Positions 51,108 through 60,361 of a stretch of DNA of 64,000 nucleotides are shown here, one piece after another. Both the position numbers and the translations under genes were made by a program. The notes beneath the pieces are model-generated. The model saw nothing but the letters and a program-made list of their open reading frames with translations. It made no database searches and had not been told where the DNA came from. Position 1 is the first letter of the stretch; each line of letters opens with the position of its first letter. The stretch spans positions 306,697 through 370,696 of the forward strand of contig DKUU01000018.1 of the NCBI GenBank assembly GCA_002490835.1. The letters are read 5' to 3'. This DNA is from Lachnospiraceae bacterium UBA7196 (lineage in GTDB: Bacteria > Bacillota > Clostridia > Lachnospirales > Lachnospiraceae).

Positions 51108-51554
51108 ATGAAAGAAAATACGCATTTGGGGCGGGGGATGAAGTTCCCGCCGCAGGTCAATCCGGTGACGGGGCGTTTCGTCCTGTCGGAGGAGGAACAG
51201 AGCGTGAAGGAGAGCATTTATCTGATCCTGATGACCCAGAAGGGAGAAAGACTGATGCGGCCGGCGTTTGGCAGCCGGACTTCCGAATATGTGTTTGCGG
51301 AGACTGATCTGACCATGCAGACGATCATGACGCAGGAGTTGGAGAAGGACATCATGCGCAATGAGCCGAGGGTGCAGGATGTGGAGGTGCGGATGGAAGA
51401 CAGCAAAGATCAGGGCAGTCTGCTGATAAGGATTCAATATACGGTGAGCGGCAAAAGCACGCCGGAGAATATGGTATTCCCTTTCTATTTGGGAAAAGGA
51501 ACGGAGAAAGAGAGCGCGGAATATGAGACAGTGGAAGACGATCAGCGCAGATGA
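51108..51554 (+). CDS. Baseplate wedge protein, gp25/GPW family
   Basis: A 148-residue protein with the gp25 core: LGRGMKFPPQVNPVTGRF, then SVKESIYLILMTQKGERLMRPAFGS, the most conserved block, and VEVRMEDSKDQGSLLIRIQYTV. It links sheath and baseplate in phage tails, R-pyocins, Afp/PVC (Afp9) and T6SS (TssE). GTGGGGC bases precede the ATG with a weaker AAGGAG upstream. The stop lies inside the next gene's first codons. Confidence 0.92.
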   Translation: MKENTHLGRGMKFPPQVNPVTGRFVLSEEEQSVKESIYLILMTQKGERLMRPAFGSRTSEYVFAETDLTMQTIMTQELEKDIMRNEPRVQDVEVRMEDSKDQGSLLIRIQYTVSGKSTPENMVFPFYLGKGTEKESAEYETVEDDQRR

Positions 51555-54519
51555 GGATATCTTAGACAACAGAACAAAGCGGGATATTTGGGAGAGGATT
51601 CAAAATCTGGAGGACGCCTATACGCCGGAATGGCAGTTTGGCGAACAGGATCCGGATATCGGTTCCGTGCTGGCCCTGCTTTTTGCCGACCGGATGCAGG
51701 AGAATATCGACCGCTATAATATGACGCTGTTGCGGTATCTTACGGAACTTGTGAATCTGGCGGGCATTTCCAGACGGCCGGCGAATCCCGCGCACAGCGT
51801 TGTGCTGATGGATATGGTGCAGGATACCATAGCGGGGCAAAAGCTTCCCGCAGGGACGAAGCTGCTTGCGGAAGGAGAAAAGGGCATTCCGTTTGTGTTT
51901 GAGACCGCCCATGGCATTTATATTACGCGGTCGCGCTTGCAGTACCTGTTCATGGCATCCGGCATCACGGGAAAGGTCATTCCCCTGAAAGGGGATTTTG
52001 CGCCGGTCACCTATATCGAGGGGGATGGGGAGAACTTTGAAAAGCAGGAGGATGCGGCGTTTACCCTCTTTGATTTTTCGGGGGAAGGGTATGGAAAGAC
52101 GGGACTTGTGATGTACCATTCCCATCTCTTTGATGAGGAGGACGGCGCTATCCGCATGGAGATATCCGGAGACTGCGGGCTTGCGGAGGCGATCGTTCGC
52201 GGGGACTACAGACTTTCCTATTATGGCAAAGAGGGATTTCGCAGGATCACGGATGTGCGGATCGGGAAGGACGGCTGTCTGGTGTTTAAAAAGGACGGCG
52301 CCTGCCGCAAGGTGCGGCTTGAAGAGGGGACCTATTCTGCGCTTCTGCTGGAGCCTGCGGGCGTGGTGGAACAGAATGTGACCGTGGGGGATATCCGCTT
52401 TGGGGCCTCAGGCGGGCCGACAGCGGCCGCGTATGTCCTAAACGGCGGTGCGGAGCTTCCTGTGGAAGCGTTTTATCCCTTTGGCAGGGCATTGTCGCTT
52501 TTTGCGGAGCTGTATATCGGACACCGGTATTTTGGGCAGTCGGGCGCAAGGGTGACGGTGGCGTTTGAACTGTCTTTTGAGGAGGCCGCGGTGTCCGTGC
52601 CTGCCGCAGAAAAGGAGGAGCTGAAGATCATCAAGCGCAGGCCCCCAAGGGATCTGGCCGGTACAGCGGCCGATGTGTACGCCGAAGAAGTGGCTTTTTC
52701 CTATTATAACGGTACCGGCTGGCGGAAATTGACACTGGAAACGCCCGCGGAATCAATATTTGGCGGGGGAAAGGCCGGTGCGTACAAGATCAGCTTTATC
52801 TGTCCGGAAGACTGGCAGGAGACGGAGACGGGAGGTTATACGGGGAAGTGTATCCGTCTGCAGCTTCTGCGCGCAGAAAACTGCTATTATCACCCTGCCG
52901 TGCATCATTGCCCGATCGTTCGTCATCTGCGGATTGGTTACAATTTTGATGATCGCTTTGTGCGGCCGCAGAAGCTGATCAGTTTTCAGGGAAGCCAAAA
53001 ACGGGATATCACGGAGAGTTTTGCCAAAAATGACAGGTCTGCGATCCTGTTTCCAGGCAGTTATCATGAGACTTCACTTTATCTGGGATTTGACAGGAAG
53101 ATGGAAGACGGTCCCGTGGGGATATGGTTTCTTGTGAGAGCAGGCGGAAATGAGAGAAAGGGAAGGGTCTTGCTGAGCTATTCTACCAGACTGGGATTCT
53201 CCAAGCTCAAGGCGGTCGATCACACGGACGGGTTATGTCATTCGGGCAGCATCCTCTTTATGCCGCCTGCGGATATGGCAACAAGAACGATCGAAGGGAT
53301 AAAGGCTTACTGGATCAGGATCACAGACGATGCGCCTTTGCAAGAGACAGAGCCGGCCGACCGTCCGGTCATCGAGGCGGTGGCGGTCAATGCGGTGGAG
53401 GCAGACAATATAGAGACGCTGCCGCAGGAAAGCTATTATCTTGACAACTGCGGGCCGAATATGGTCTTTCCCGTGGAGGCGGTAAACATTCTGGGGATGG
53501 ATGTCTGGGTCAACGAGGCGGCTGAGCATACCGACGGTGAGATGAGGCGCATTTTGCAGGAGCATCCGGCCGATACGCGCGCGGAGTATGATGCGCAGGG
53601 AAAGATCGTGGAATTTTATGTGAAATGGCGGGAAGTGGATCATTTTGACGGCTCCCGGCCGGACGACAGGCATTATGTTCTGGACAGGGCCGAACGCAGG
53701 CTGCGGTTCGGCGACGGCGTCAATGTGCGGATTCCCCGTTGTACGGCGGGGCCTGCGTTTCAAACGGTGGTCAGATGCTGCGACGGCAAAAGGGCCAATG
53801 TGCCTGCCGGCAGCGTCAACGATACCAAGGGAAACGTGATGTTTATCGAAAATATTCACAACCCGGTGAATGCGTACGGCGGGATGGATATGGAGACGGC
53901 AGAGGATGCGCTGCGTCGGGGGACGGTGATGCTTAACAGCCGCGGGCGCCTGATCAGCACGCTGGATTACGAGCGGGAAGCGCTTGATTTTTCCCATAGT
54001 ATTTCGCAGGCAAAGGTGGTGACGGGCGTTAAAAAGGATGGAACGGTGCAGGACGGATCGGTTTCCGTCGTGGTGTTGATGGAGGATTATCTGGACGGTC
54101 CCGCTTCTTTTCTTGCGCTGGGTAAGCGTCTGCGTGAGCATTTGCTCTCACGCTGTGAAATGACGGTGACGCCGGCATTGTTGGAGATCGTGGAGCCTCT
54201 GTATGTTGAGATCTCTGTGGAGGCATGGGTCAGGACGGCGGATACGGACGACGGCTTTCAGGTCCGGCACGATCTTATGCTTATGCTGCGGGATTACCTT
54301 GATCCCGTAAAAAATAATAATTGGGAAATCGGCGGCGGGGTGACGGAAAGCCAGATCCGGCAGCGGCTGAATCGGGAGAAGAAAAGCGCGCTGATCCGCC
54401 GCGTCCTGATATCCGGCAGATATCGGGACGGGCAGGGCTGGCACGAGGCGGAGCTAAAAAGCCTTGACAGTCCGTACATGCTCGTGGTGAGCGGGGCGCA
54501 TAAGATTCATGTGGAATGA
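51523..54519 (+). CDS. Baseplate J-like protein 1 (Afp11-like)
   Basis: A 998-residue baseplate protein. The N-terminal part (LEDAYTPEWQFGEQDPDIGSV and RYLTELVNLAGISRRPANPA) is the first half of the Afp11/gpJ-type fold; the end (DVNVRI-like region, EAEDALRRGTVMLNSRGR and LISTLDYEREALDFSHSISQ) is the J core. A long middle of about 500 residues with beta-rich content is typical of CIS versions. The start overlaps the gp25 gene by 32 bases, so coupling is likely. It should form the wedge ring with the next two proteins. Confidence 0.88.
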   Translation: MRQWKTISADEDILDNRTKRDIWERIQNLEDAYTPEWQFGEQDPDIGSVLALLFADRMQENIDRYNMTLLRYLTELVNLAGISRRPANPAHSVVLMDMVQDTIAGQKLPAGTKLLAEGEKGIPFVFETAHGIYITRSRLQYLFMASGITGKVIPLKGDFAPVTYIEGDGENFEKQEDAAFTLFDFSGEGYGKTGLVMYHSHLFDEEDGAIRMEISGDCGLAEAIVRGDYRLSYYGKEGFRRITDVRIGKDGCLVFKKDGACRKVRLEEGTYSALLLEPAGVVEQNVTVGDIRFGASGGPTAAAYVLNGGAELPVEAFYPFGRALSLFAELYIGHRYFGQSGARVTVAFELSFEEAAVSVPAAEKEELKIIKRRPPRDLAGTAADVYAEEVAFSYYNGTGWRKLTLETPAESIFGGGKAGAYKISFICPEDWQETETGGYTGKCIRLQLLRAENCYYHPAVHHCPIVRHLRIGYNFDDRFVRPQKLISFQGSQKRDITESFAKNDRSAILFPGSYHETSLYLGFDRKMEDGPVGIWFLVRAGGNERKGRVLLSYSTRLGFSKLKAVDHTDGLCHSGSILFMPPADMATRTIEGIKAYWIRITDDAPLQETEPADRPVIEAVAVNAVEADNIETLPQESYYLDNCGPNMVFPVEAVNILGMDVWVNEAAEHTDGEMRRILQEHPADTRAEYDAQGKIVEFYVKWREVDHFDGSRPDDRHYVLDRAERRLRFGDGVNVRIPRCTAGPAFQTVVRCCDGKRANVPAGSVNDTKGNVMFIENIHNPVNAYGGMDMETAEDALRRGTVMLNSRGRLISTLDYEREALDFSHSISQAKVVTGVKKDGTVQDGSVSVVVLMEDYLDGPASFLALGKRLREHLLSRCEMTVTPALLEIVEPLYVEISVEAWVRTADTDDGFQVRHDLMLMLRDYLDPVKNNNWEIGGGVTESQIRQRLNREKKSALIRRVLISGRYRDGQGWHEAELKSLDSPYMLVVSGAHKIHVE

Positions 54520-54543
54520 TACAAAACAGGAGAGGGACAGCGT

Positions 54544-56655
54544 ATGTTGCATCTGAAAGAGCTTTCGGCAAAGACGTATGAGGAGCTGCTTGCGGAAAGT
54601 CTGGAAAAAATCCCCGTTTATTCGAAAGAGTGGACGAATTACAATCCGGCCGATCCGGGTATTACCATACTGGAAAACCTCACGGCCCTGCAGGTCATAC
54701 AGCAAAGCAGGATCGATGAAGTGCCGCCGACGCTTGGCGTCAGGCTTTTGGAGCTTTTGGGCTATCAGCTAAAAAGCGAAAGGAGCGCGGAGGTTTATCT
54801 GGAGGCGGCGGGCGTCAGGGAGGCTTTTTCGCTTTCGGCCAATCAGCGCTTTATGGCGGGTGATATCAGTTTTGAGACAGCGCTTCCGGGGCGTGTGGGC
54901 GCGGGCCGTATCGTGGGCGTTTTCCGACAGACAGCGGACACTTTGACGGATTGCAGTTATATTTTGGACCGTGAGATGACACTGCGTATGCAGGTTTTCG
55001 GGGACGGCGCGGCAAAGGACGCTTCCCTGTGGCTGGTTATGGACGAGCCGCCGCAGGAGGGGGAAGAAAAGATTCTTTATGTGGAAGTGGCGGGAAGTGA
55101 GGGACGGACGCCTTTTTCTGACGAGACAGATATCACCTTTGCCGAAATCTGCTGGGAGTGTTATACGGCGGACGGTTTTGTTTCCATGCAGGCGAAAGAC
55201 GGGACGCATGGGTTTCTGGCGGACGGCTATCTGCGGCTGACGCAGCCGGAAGGGCACAGGGCCGTGCGCATGGAGGCGGGCGGAATCTCCGGTTATGTCT
55301 GGCGGGCGCGGCTGCTTGACAGCGCCTATGATGTGCCGCCGGTTGTGACATATGTGTCAGGTTTTCTGTTTCCAGTATACCAGAAGGAAACGCTGGCTGC
55401 TGTAGATACGTTTCAGGATGCCGCCAATGTTGTGATAGACGGCGCTCTGTCGGAAAACGGATACATAAGGGTGTATGCGAAGGAAGAAAAGGATGCTTCC
55501 TACCGGGCCTATGAGGAGAGCATGGGGGATGGCGCCAGAGGCCGCTATTACAGGAAGGAAAAGCTGGCGGACGGAAACTATGCCCTGATCTTTGACAGGG
55601 AACGATTCGGTCATGCGCCCGGCCGCTTTCGAAACGCTGTCAAGATCGTGTCCTACAGCGAAGAGATGATGCGGCATTACGATCTGGGCAAAGTATTCGG
55701 TTATGACGGGCAAACGATCCGGCTGCCAAAGGCGCACGTGGTCAGGGCCACCTTCTGCGTGATCGCTGAGAGGGTGGCGCGGTCCGGAGAAACGATCTAC
55801 GATTTTTTGAGGCCAGAAAGGCAGGGCGGGCAGGAGCTGTGCTATTTTCTGAAGGAGAACGAGGGAGAGCTTGTGATCCGTCATCCCGGAAAGTACGTGG
55901 GCGCCAGACTTTATCTGGGCGCGATCGCCGTGACGCGCGGTCCGGAGGGAAACGTGAGGGCCGGAAATACGTTTGTTCCGGTGAAACCTGTCTGCGGCGG
56001 GGAGATTTGTTTCCGGAATCCGGGACCCGGCAGGGGCGGCGCTTTTCAGGAATCATTTGAAGGGATGCGCAGGCGTTTTGCAGGGGAACTTGGCAGGGCA
56101 GAGACGGCAGTGACGCCGTCGGATTACGAGGCGCTTGTCAAAAGGCTGCCGGGGGTCTGCATCGACAAGGTACACGCATGGATGGATGAGGAAAAGAATG
56201 AAGTGCAGGTGGCTGTGCTGCCGCAGAGCGGGGAAGCGTTCCCGCAGCTGTCGCAAAAGTATCTGGAGGAGATCGGCAGATGGCTTGACGACAGGAGACT
56301 GTTAGCCACCGGCATACGGATCAGGCAGCCGGTGTATGCGGCAGTGTCTGTCAACGGGACCATCTATGTAAAACCGCATTATGACGGCTGCAGAGAGAAA
56401 ATCGAGGCGGCATTGCTGGCCGGTCTTGACTATGTGCACGGTTCCATGGACTTTGGGGAGAGACTGTGTTTTGATAAGATTTTTCGCAAGGTGGAGGAGC
56501 TCGACTGCGTAGCTTATATTCAGAAACTTGCCGCCAGGGCGCAGAATACGGCGAATGTATCGGCGGATGGCTTAGATATCGTTCCGGGACCGGACTGTCT
56601 GCTGTATCCGGGAAAGATCATGCTTGACATTCTGCCGCAGTCCGGCGGCCGATAG
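54544..56655 (+). CDS. Baseplate J-like protein 2 (Afp12-like)
   Basis: A 703-residue baseplate protein. Its start (LHLKELSAKTYEELLAESLE, then WTNYNPADPGITILENLTAL) is the known second J-type opening; GLDYVHGSMDFGERLCFDKI near the C-terminus matches the J/gp6 family. Together with the gene upstream it gives the paired baseplate proteins of the eCIS type. AAACAGGAGAGG precedes ATG 54544. The family is firm; whether it corresponds exactly to Afp12 or is a second Afp11 is not certain. Confidence 0.82.
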   Translation: MLHLKELSAKTYEELLAESLEKIPVYSKEWTNYNPADPGITILENLTALQVIQQSRIDEVPPTLGVRLLELLGYQLKSERSAEVYLEAAGVREAFSLSANQRFMAGDISFETALPGRVGAGRIVGVFRQTADTLTDCSYILDREMTLRMQVFGDGAAKDASLWLVMDEPPQEGEEKILYVEVAGSEGRTPFSDETDITFAEICWECYTADGFVSMQAKDGTHGFLADGYLRLTQPEGHRAVRMEAGGISGYVWRARLLDSAYDVPPVVTYVSGFLFPVYQKETLAAVDTFQDAANVVIDGALSENGYIRVYAKEEKDASYRAYEESMGDGARGRYYRKEKLADGNYALIFDRERFGHAPGRFRNAVKIVSYSEEMMRHYDLGKVFGYDGQTIRLPKAHVVRATFCVIAERVARSGETIYDFLRPERQGGQELCYFLKENEGELVIRHPGKYVGARLYLGAIAVTRGPEGNVRAGNTFVPVKPVCGGEICFRNPGPGRGGAFQESFEGMRRRFAGELGRAETAVTPSDYEALVKRLPGVCIDKVHAWMDEEKNEVQVAVLPQSGEAFPQLSQKYLEEIGRWLDDRRLLATGIRIRQPVYAAVSVNGTIYVKPHYDGCREKIEAALLAGLDYVHGSMDFGERLCFDKIFRKVEELDCVAYIQKLAARAQNTANVSADGLDIVPGPDCLLYPGKIMLDILPQSGGR

Positions 56656-56670
56656 AAGGGAGGCGTATCT

Positions 56671-57678
56671 ATGGCGGGACTTACTTTTTCTATCAAAACA
56701 CCGCAGCTTGCGGGGGAGGATTCTCATTCCTGCATGCTGACTCCTTTGGACAGCGGTGTGGAAGACTGTCCATGGGGACGTCTGCGTTTTCGGCTTTTTC
56801 TTCCCGAAAACTGCGCCTGCTATCTCTATGCAGCGGCAGGCAATGAACCGGAGCCGTATCTGCAGAATCCGGACGTTTCCTTTGCCGAAAAGAAACGGTA
56901 TCTGCGTAAGATTGGCGGCCTGCGTTTTATCAACAAGGCGGATTTGCTGCTATATGCGTTAGAAGGCAGGTATCTGTGGATCGCCGTGGAGATGATCGGT
57001 GAGGGCGCCGCCTTTTCTGACATGAAGGCGTATGCGCCGGGAGACAGCTTTATGGAGGTGTTTCCGGAAGTTTATCGGGAAAAGAACAGTTTCTTTCACC
57101 GCTATCTCTCCATTTTTTCCAGCATCTACAATGATTTTGAAGATGTTTTGGAGCAAAGGGCGGACATGCTCGATATCGAAAAGGCGCCCAAAAATCTTTT
57201 ACAGATCTACTTAAAATGGATCGGCATCGATGTGGACGGCGTTTTTTGGGACGAGACATTTTTGCGTGCGCTTTTAAAAGAAGCGCCGGAATTGATCCGC
57301 CGTAAGGGGACGGGAAACTGCATCCGCCGCATCTGCAGGCTCTTCTTGGGCGGGGAGCCGACGATCGTTGAGAGGGGCCTGATGCAGCGCTATGCGCAGG
57401 GAGCGCAGCGTAAGCTCTATGACAGCCTTTACGGGGACAGTCCCTATGACGTGACGCTGTTGTTTCCTTTTGCTGTGGAAAAACATAAAAAAGAGCAGCT
57501 GCTCCATCTGTTAAAGCAGTTTACGCCGGTCCGCTGCAGGCTGCGCATTTTGTTTTTGGAGGAGAGGGGCGTATTGGATACGCATACCTATCTGGACAGG
57601 AATGCGGTCGTCTTTTCCCGCAGGGCCGGGTGTGTGGATATTTCAGCGTTGGCGGACGGGGAAATCATATTAGGATAG
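56671..57678 (+). CDS. Phage tail protein I-like baseplate component
   Basis: A 335-residue protein. Residues about 125-250 match the tail protein I pattern: VFPEVYREKNSFFHRYLSIF, DFEDVLEQRADMLDIEKAP and FLRALLKEAPELIRRKGTGN. It usually joins the J protein to the tail periphery. The first 115 residues are a separate beta-rich domain, and the C-terminal 80 are unrecognised. AAGGGAGG precedes ATG 56671. No tail fibre or receptor-binding gene follows in its usual place; the next gene is a STAS protein. Confidence 0.8.
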   Translation: MAGLTFSIKTPQLAGEDSHSCMLTPLDSGVEDCPWGRLRFRLFLPENCACYLYAAAGNEPEPYLQNPDVSFAEKKRYLRKIGGLRFINKADLLLYALEGRYLWIAVEMIGEGAAFSDMKAYAPGDSFMEVFPEVYREKNSFFHRYLSIFSSIYNDFEDVLEQRADMLDIEKAPKNLLQIYLKWIGIDVDGVFWDETFLRALLKEAPELIRRKGTGNCIRRICRLFLGGEPTIVERGLMQRYAQGAQRKLYDSLYGDSPYDVTLLFPFAVEKHKKEQLLHLLKQFTPVRCRLRILFLEERGVLDTHTYLDRNAVVFSRRAGCVDISALADGEIILG

Positions 57679-57712
57679 TTATGTAAACCATAAAAAGAGA
57701 GGAGAACAGCGT

Positions 57713-58012
57713 ATGAACATAGTGACAAGCGACTGCGGTGAATACACGAGGCTGATGATAGACGGCAGGGTGGACACGGTGACGAGTCCGCAGCTTCAGC
57801 AGGCTATTTTGAATGCGTTTCAGGTAAAGAACGAGGTGGTGGTCGATTTTTTGAATGTTCCCATCATATCAAGCGCAGGTCTGCGCGCGCTTTTGATCGG
57901 GCAGAAGACCGCGGAGTCGAAAGGCGGTTCCATGAGACTTGCCAATGTGAATGAGATGGTGCTTGAGGTGTTTCAAATGACGGGGTTTCATAAGATCCTG
58001 ACGGTGGAGTGA
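57713..58012 (+). CDS. STAS-domain anti-sigma-factor-antagonist-like protein
   Basis: A 99-residue single STAS domain. It has the usual GRVDTVTSPQLQQAILNAF helix and VVVDFLNVPIISSAGLRALL, where Ser-54 occupies the regulatory phosphorylation position of SpoIIAA/RsbV. In those systems the protein binds an anti-sigma kinase and so frees a sigma factor. No RsbW-like kinase is adjacent; the nearest GHKL protein is the atypical HATPase at 27697. Its place between baseplate and ATPase genes suggests control of assembly or firing. AGGAG precedes the ATG, and four bases separate it from the ATPase gene. Confidence 0.82.
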   Translation: MNIVTSDCGEYTRLMIDGRVDTVTSPQLQQAILNAFQVKNEVVVDFLNVPIISSAGLRALLIGQKTAESKGGSMRLANVNEMVLEVFQMTGFHKILTVE

Positions 58013-58016
58013 GGGT

Positions 58017-60356
58017 ATGGGAATGCGTTTGAACGAGAAGTTTTGCGCGGCGTGGAAGGATAAGCCCTTTGCGGATTACAACGAGTACATGGATTATATC
58101 TTTGCCTGCGTCAATTACAGGCTTTCCGATTATATCGCGGGCCTGATGAAAAAATACGACGCCGGACAGGGAAATTATAAGAACGTCATGTATCCGGATA
58201 TCAAGATTGCGCACGATCTGTGCCGAGACCAGTCGCTGCAGTTTGCGAAGCGGGATGCTTACAGCGGTGACGGGGAGAAGACTGCGATCGACAGAGAATT
58301 AAGCGACCTTCTGGGTGCGTTTCATATGAACGCTGATGGAGAAAACGATAGCAAAATAAACTATGGCGGGACGGCAGATGATGAGGAGGGCAGCAGCCTT
58401 TCCATTGAGGAGATAATGGACTTCATCGATAAAAGGCTTGCCGTCACGGATACATCCTGTGTAAAACTGCCTTTTTATGAACTGTGCCGCAAGCTGGGAT
58501 TCGGGCATTTTACGACCTTTGCGCTGGCGTGCGCGGTGCTGTCGTCCACGCAGACCAGTTATGCCGCGGTCTTTCAGGTGGTAAACGAGAACGGGTCGCT
58601 GATTGCGCCTACGGTGGAATCTGCGGGCAGACTGTATTTCGGCCGGGACTTCTCCATCACCACGGCTTACGGGGAGATGAGCGTTTGTCTGGAACAGCTT
58701 CTTCCCATTATGGATCTGCGGGTCAACAACTACATGCCCTTTTCTACCATCCTCACGCCGGACAAGCGGCTGATTGATTTTCTCTTCGGCAAAGACCCGC
58801 TGCGCCTTGACGAGAATTACAGCCGGTTTTTCCGGATGATGACAAACGGGCTGGAACCGGAGCCGATCATGGCCAATGCCGCGCAGCTTGAGGCGATGGA
58901 AATCTCTTACGATCAGGGCGTGCGCATCTTTCACTGGATGGGGGATGAGGGCAGCGGCCGTAAGTTTTTTATTCAAAGTTTTTGTAACAAACGCGGGCTG
59001 CAGGCGATCGGCGTCAATTGTAAAAAACTCTTTGCCTATGATCTGACGTTTGTGGAGAAGGCGCTGTGGGCGGTGAACAGGGAATGTATCTTTTTGGACG
59101 CCTGCTGCTGCATGACGCAGCTGGATTATCGGGAAGAGGAAAAAGCGAAGTATATCAGCTTTTTGGATCTGGCAGTGAGCAGACTGCGGGAACATGATAT
59201 TCTGCTTTTCTTGATGAGCCGGGAAAAGCTGCCCCTAAAATCTGTGACAGACCGGGATTTCACGGAGCTGGAGCTGCCGACGCCGACGACGCAGGAGCGG
59301 GAGGAATGCTGGCAGTATTTTGCGAAGGCTTACGAGCTGGCGGAGGATGTGAGCCTGCCGGAGCTGGCGGCTAAGTTTCTCTTTACGCCGGGCAAGATCA
59401 AATCGGCCCTCTATCAGGCGAAGAGCTATGCCGTGATGGCAAAGGAGCCGCGGATCACCAGAGGCAGACTTTTTGAGGGCTGTAATAACCAGATGAGTTC
59501 CGAACTGACGCAGAAGGCCACGAAAGTGAAGGCAAACTTCGGTTTTGAGGATATCGTCATGAACGACAGCCAGCGGGAGACCCTGCAGCATGCAATTGAC
59601 CAGATGAATTTTAAAAAACGGGTTTACGATAATTGGAATTATACGAAGAAATACCCTTACGGGAGGGGCCTTTCCATCCTGCTCTTCGGCGCGCCCGGCA
59701 CGGGAAAATCCATGTGCGCGCAGGTGATCGCCCATGAGCTGAATCTGGAGCTTTACCGGGTCGATCTTTCCAAAGTCATCGACAAGTATGTGGGCGAGAC
59801 GGAAAAATCCATCTCCATGATCTTCAGAGAGGCGAAAAAATGTAATGTGGTGCTGTTTTTCGACGAGTGCGACACCCTGTTTGCGAAGCGTTCCGATGAC
59901 GGCGGTTCCAATCAGGCCTCAAACAATAATAAAACGGCGCTGCTTTTGCAGGAGGTGGAAGCTTACGACGGCGTGTCGGTGCTGGCCACGAACTATAAGC
60001 ATAATATCGATCCGGCTTTTTTCAGGCGGATGAAGTATATCGTGGAATTTCAGTTTCCCGATCCCGATACCAGAGAGATGCTGTGGAAGACCACGATTCC
60101 CAAGGGGACGCCGCTGGCGGACGATGTGGACATCCGCTTTCTGGCGGAGCGCTTCGAGTTTGTGGGCGGTAATATCAAGAACTGCATCCTAAACGCCGCC
60201 TTCCTCGCCGCGGCGGACGGGGCGGGCGACAAAGTACATATGCGTCATTATCTGCAGGCCGTCAAGTACGAGTTCGTAAAGACGGGGAAAGTCTTTACCC
60301 GCGCCGATTTTGAGCCCTACGCCTATATGGTGGGGCTGGGGGAAGAGGAGGACTAG
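58017..60356 (+). CDS. AAA+ ATPase of the contractile injection system (Afp15-like)
   Basis: A 779-residue ATPase. The first AAA-like region (about 300-425) has a degenerate Walker A, GDEGSGRKF, with Arg for the invariant Lys. The second (about 535-700) has intact Walker A GAPGTGKS (residues 558-565) and Walker B VVLFFDECD with Asp-616 and Glu-617. A sensor-2-like arginine region and C-terminal helical tail follow. Afp15/PVC15 is needed for particle assembly and perhaps effector loading in those systems. ATG 58017 or 58023 may serve as start. Confidence 0.92.
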   Translation: MGMRLNEKFCAAWKDKPFADYNEYMDYIFACVNYRLSDYIAGLMKKYDAGQGNYKNVMYPDIKIAHDLCRDQSLQFAKRDAYSGDGEKTAIDRELSDLLGAFHMNADGENDSKINYGGTADDEEGSSLSIEEIMDFIDKRLAVTDTSCVKLPFYELCRKLGFGHFTTFALACAVLSSTQTSYAAVFQVVNENGSLIAPTVESAGRLYFGRDFSITTAYGEMSVCLEQLLPIMDLRVNNYMPFSTILTPDKRLIDFLFGKDPLRLDENYSRFFRMMTNGLEPEPIMANAAQLEAMEISYDQGVRIFHWMGDEGSGRKFFIQSFCNKRGLQAIGVNCKKLFAYDLTFVEKALWAVNRECIFLDACCCMTQLDYREEEKAKYISFLDLAVSRLREHDILLFLMSREKLPLKSVTDRDFTELELPTPTTQEREECWQYFAKAYELAEDVSLPELAAKFLFTPGKIKSALYQAKSYAVMAKEPRITRGRLFEGCNNQMSSELTQKATKVKANFGFEDIVMNDSQRETLQHAIDQMNFKKRVYDNWNYTKKYPYGRGLSILLFGAPGTGKSMCAQVIAHELNLELYRVDLSKVIDKYVGETEKSISMIFREAKKCNVVLFFDECDTLFAKRSDDGGSNQASNNNKTALLLQEVEAYDGVSVLATNYKHNIDPAFFRRMKYIVEFQFPDPDTREMLWKTTIPKGTPLADDVDIRFLAERFEFVGGNIKNCILNAAFLAAADGAGDKVHMRHYLQAVKYEFVKTGKVFTRADFEPYAYMVGLGEEED

Positions 60357-60361
60357 TATTT

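Noticed and set aside
40324..60356. Interpretation as a prophage or R-type bacteriocin
   Set aside because: No capsid, portal, terminase, integrase, holin or endolysin genes are visible, and the DUF4255 cap plus AAA+ ATPase are hallmarks of eCIS.
49021..60356. Interpretation as a type VI secretion system
   Set aside because: TssJ, TssL, TssM membrane complex and ClpV genes are absent; the ATPase is of the Afp15 type and hub and spike are split as in phage-like tails.
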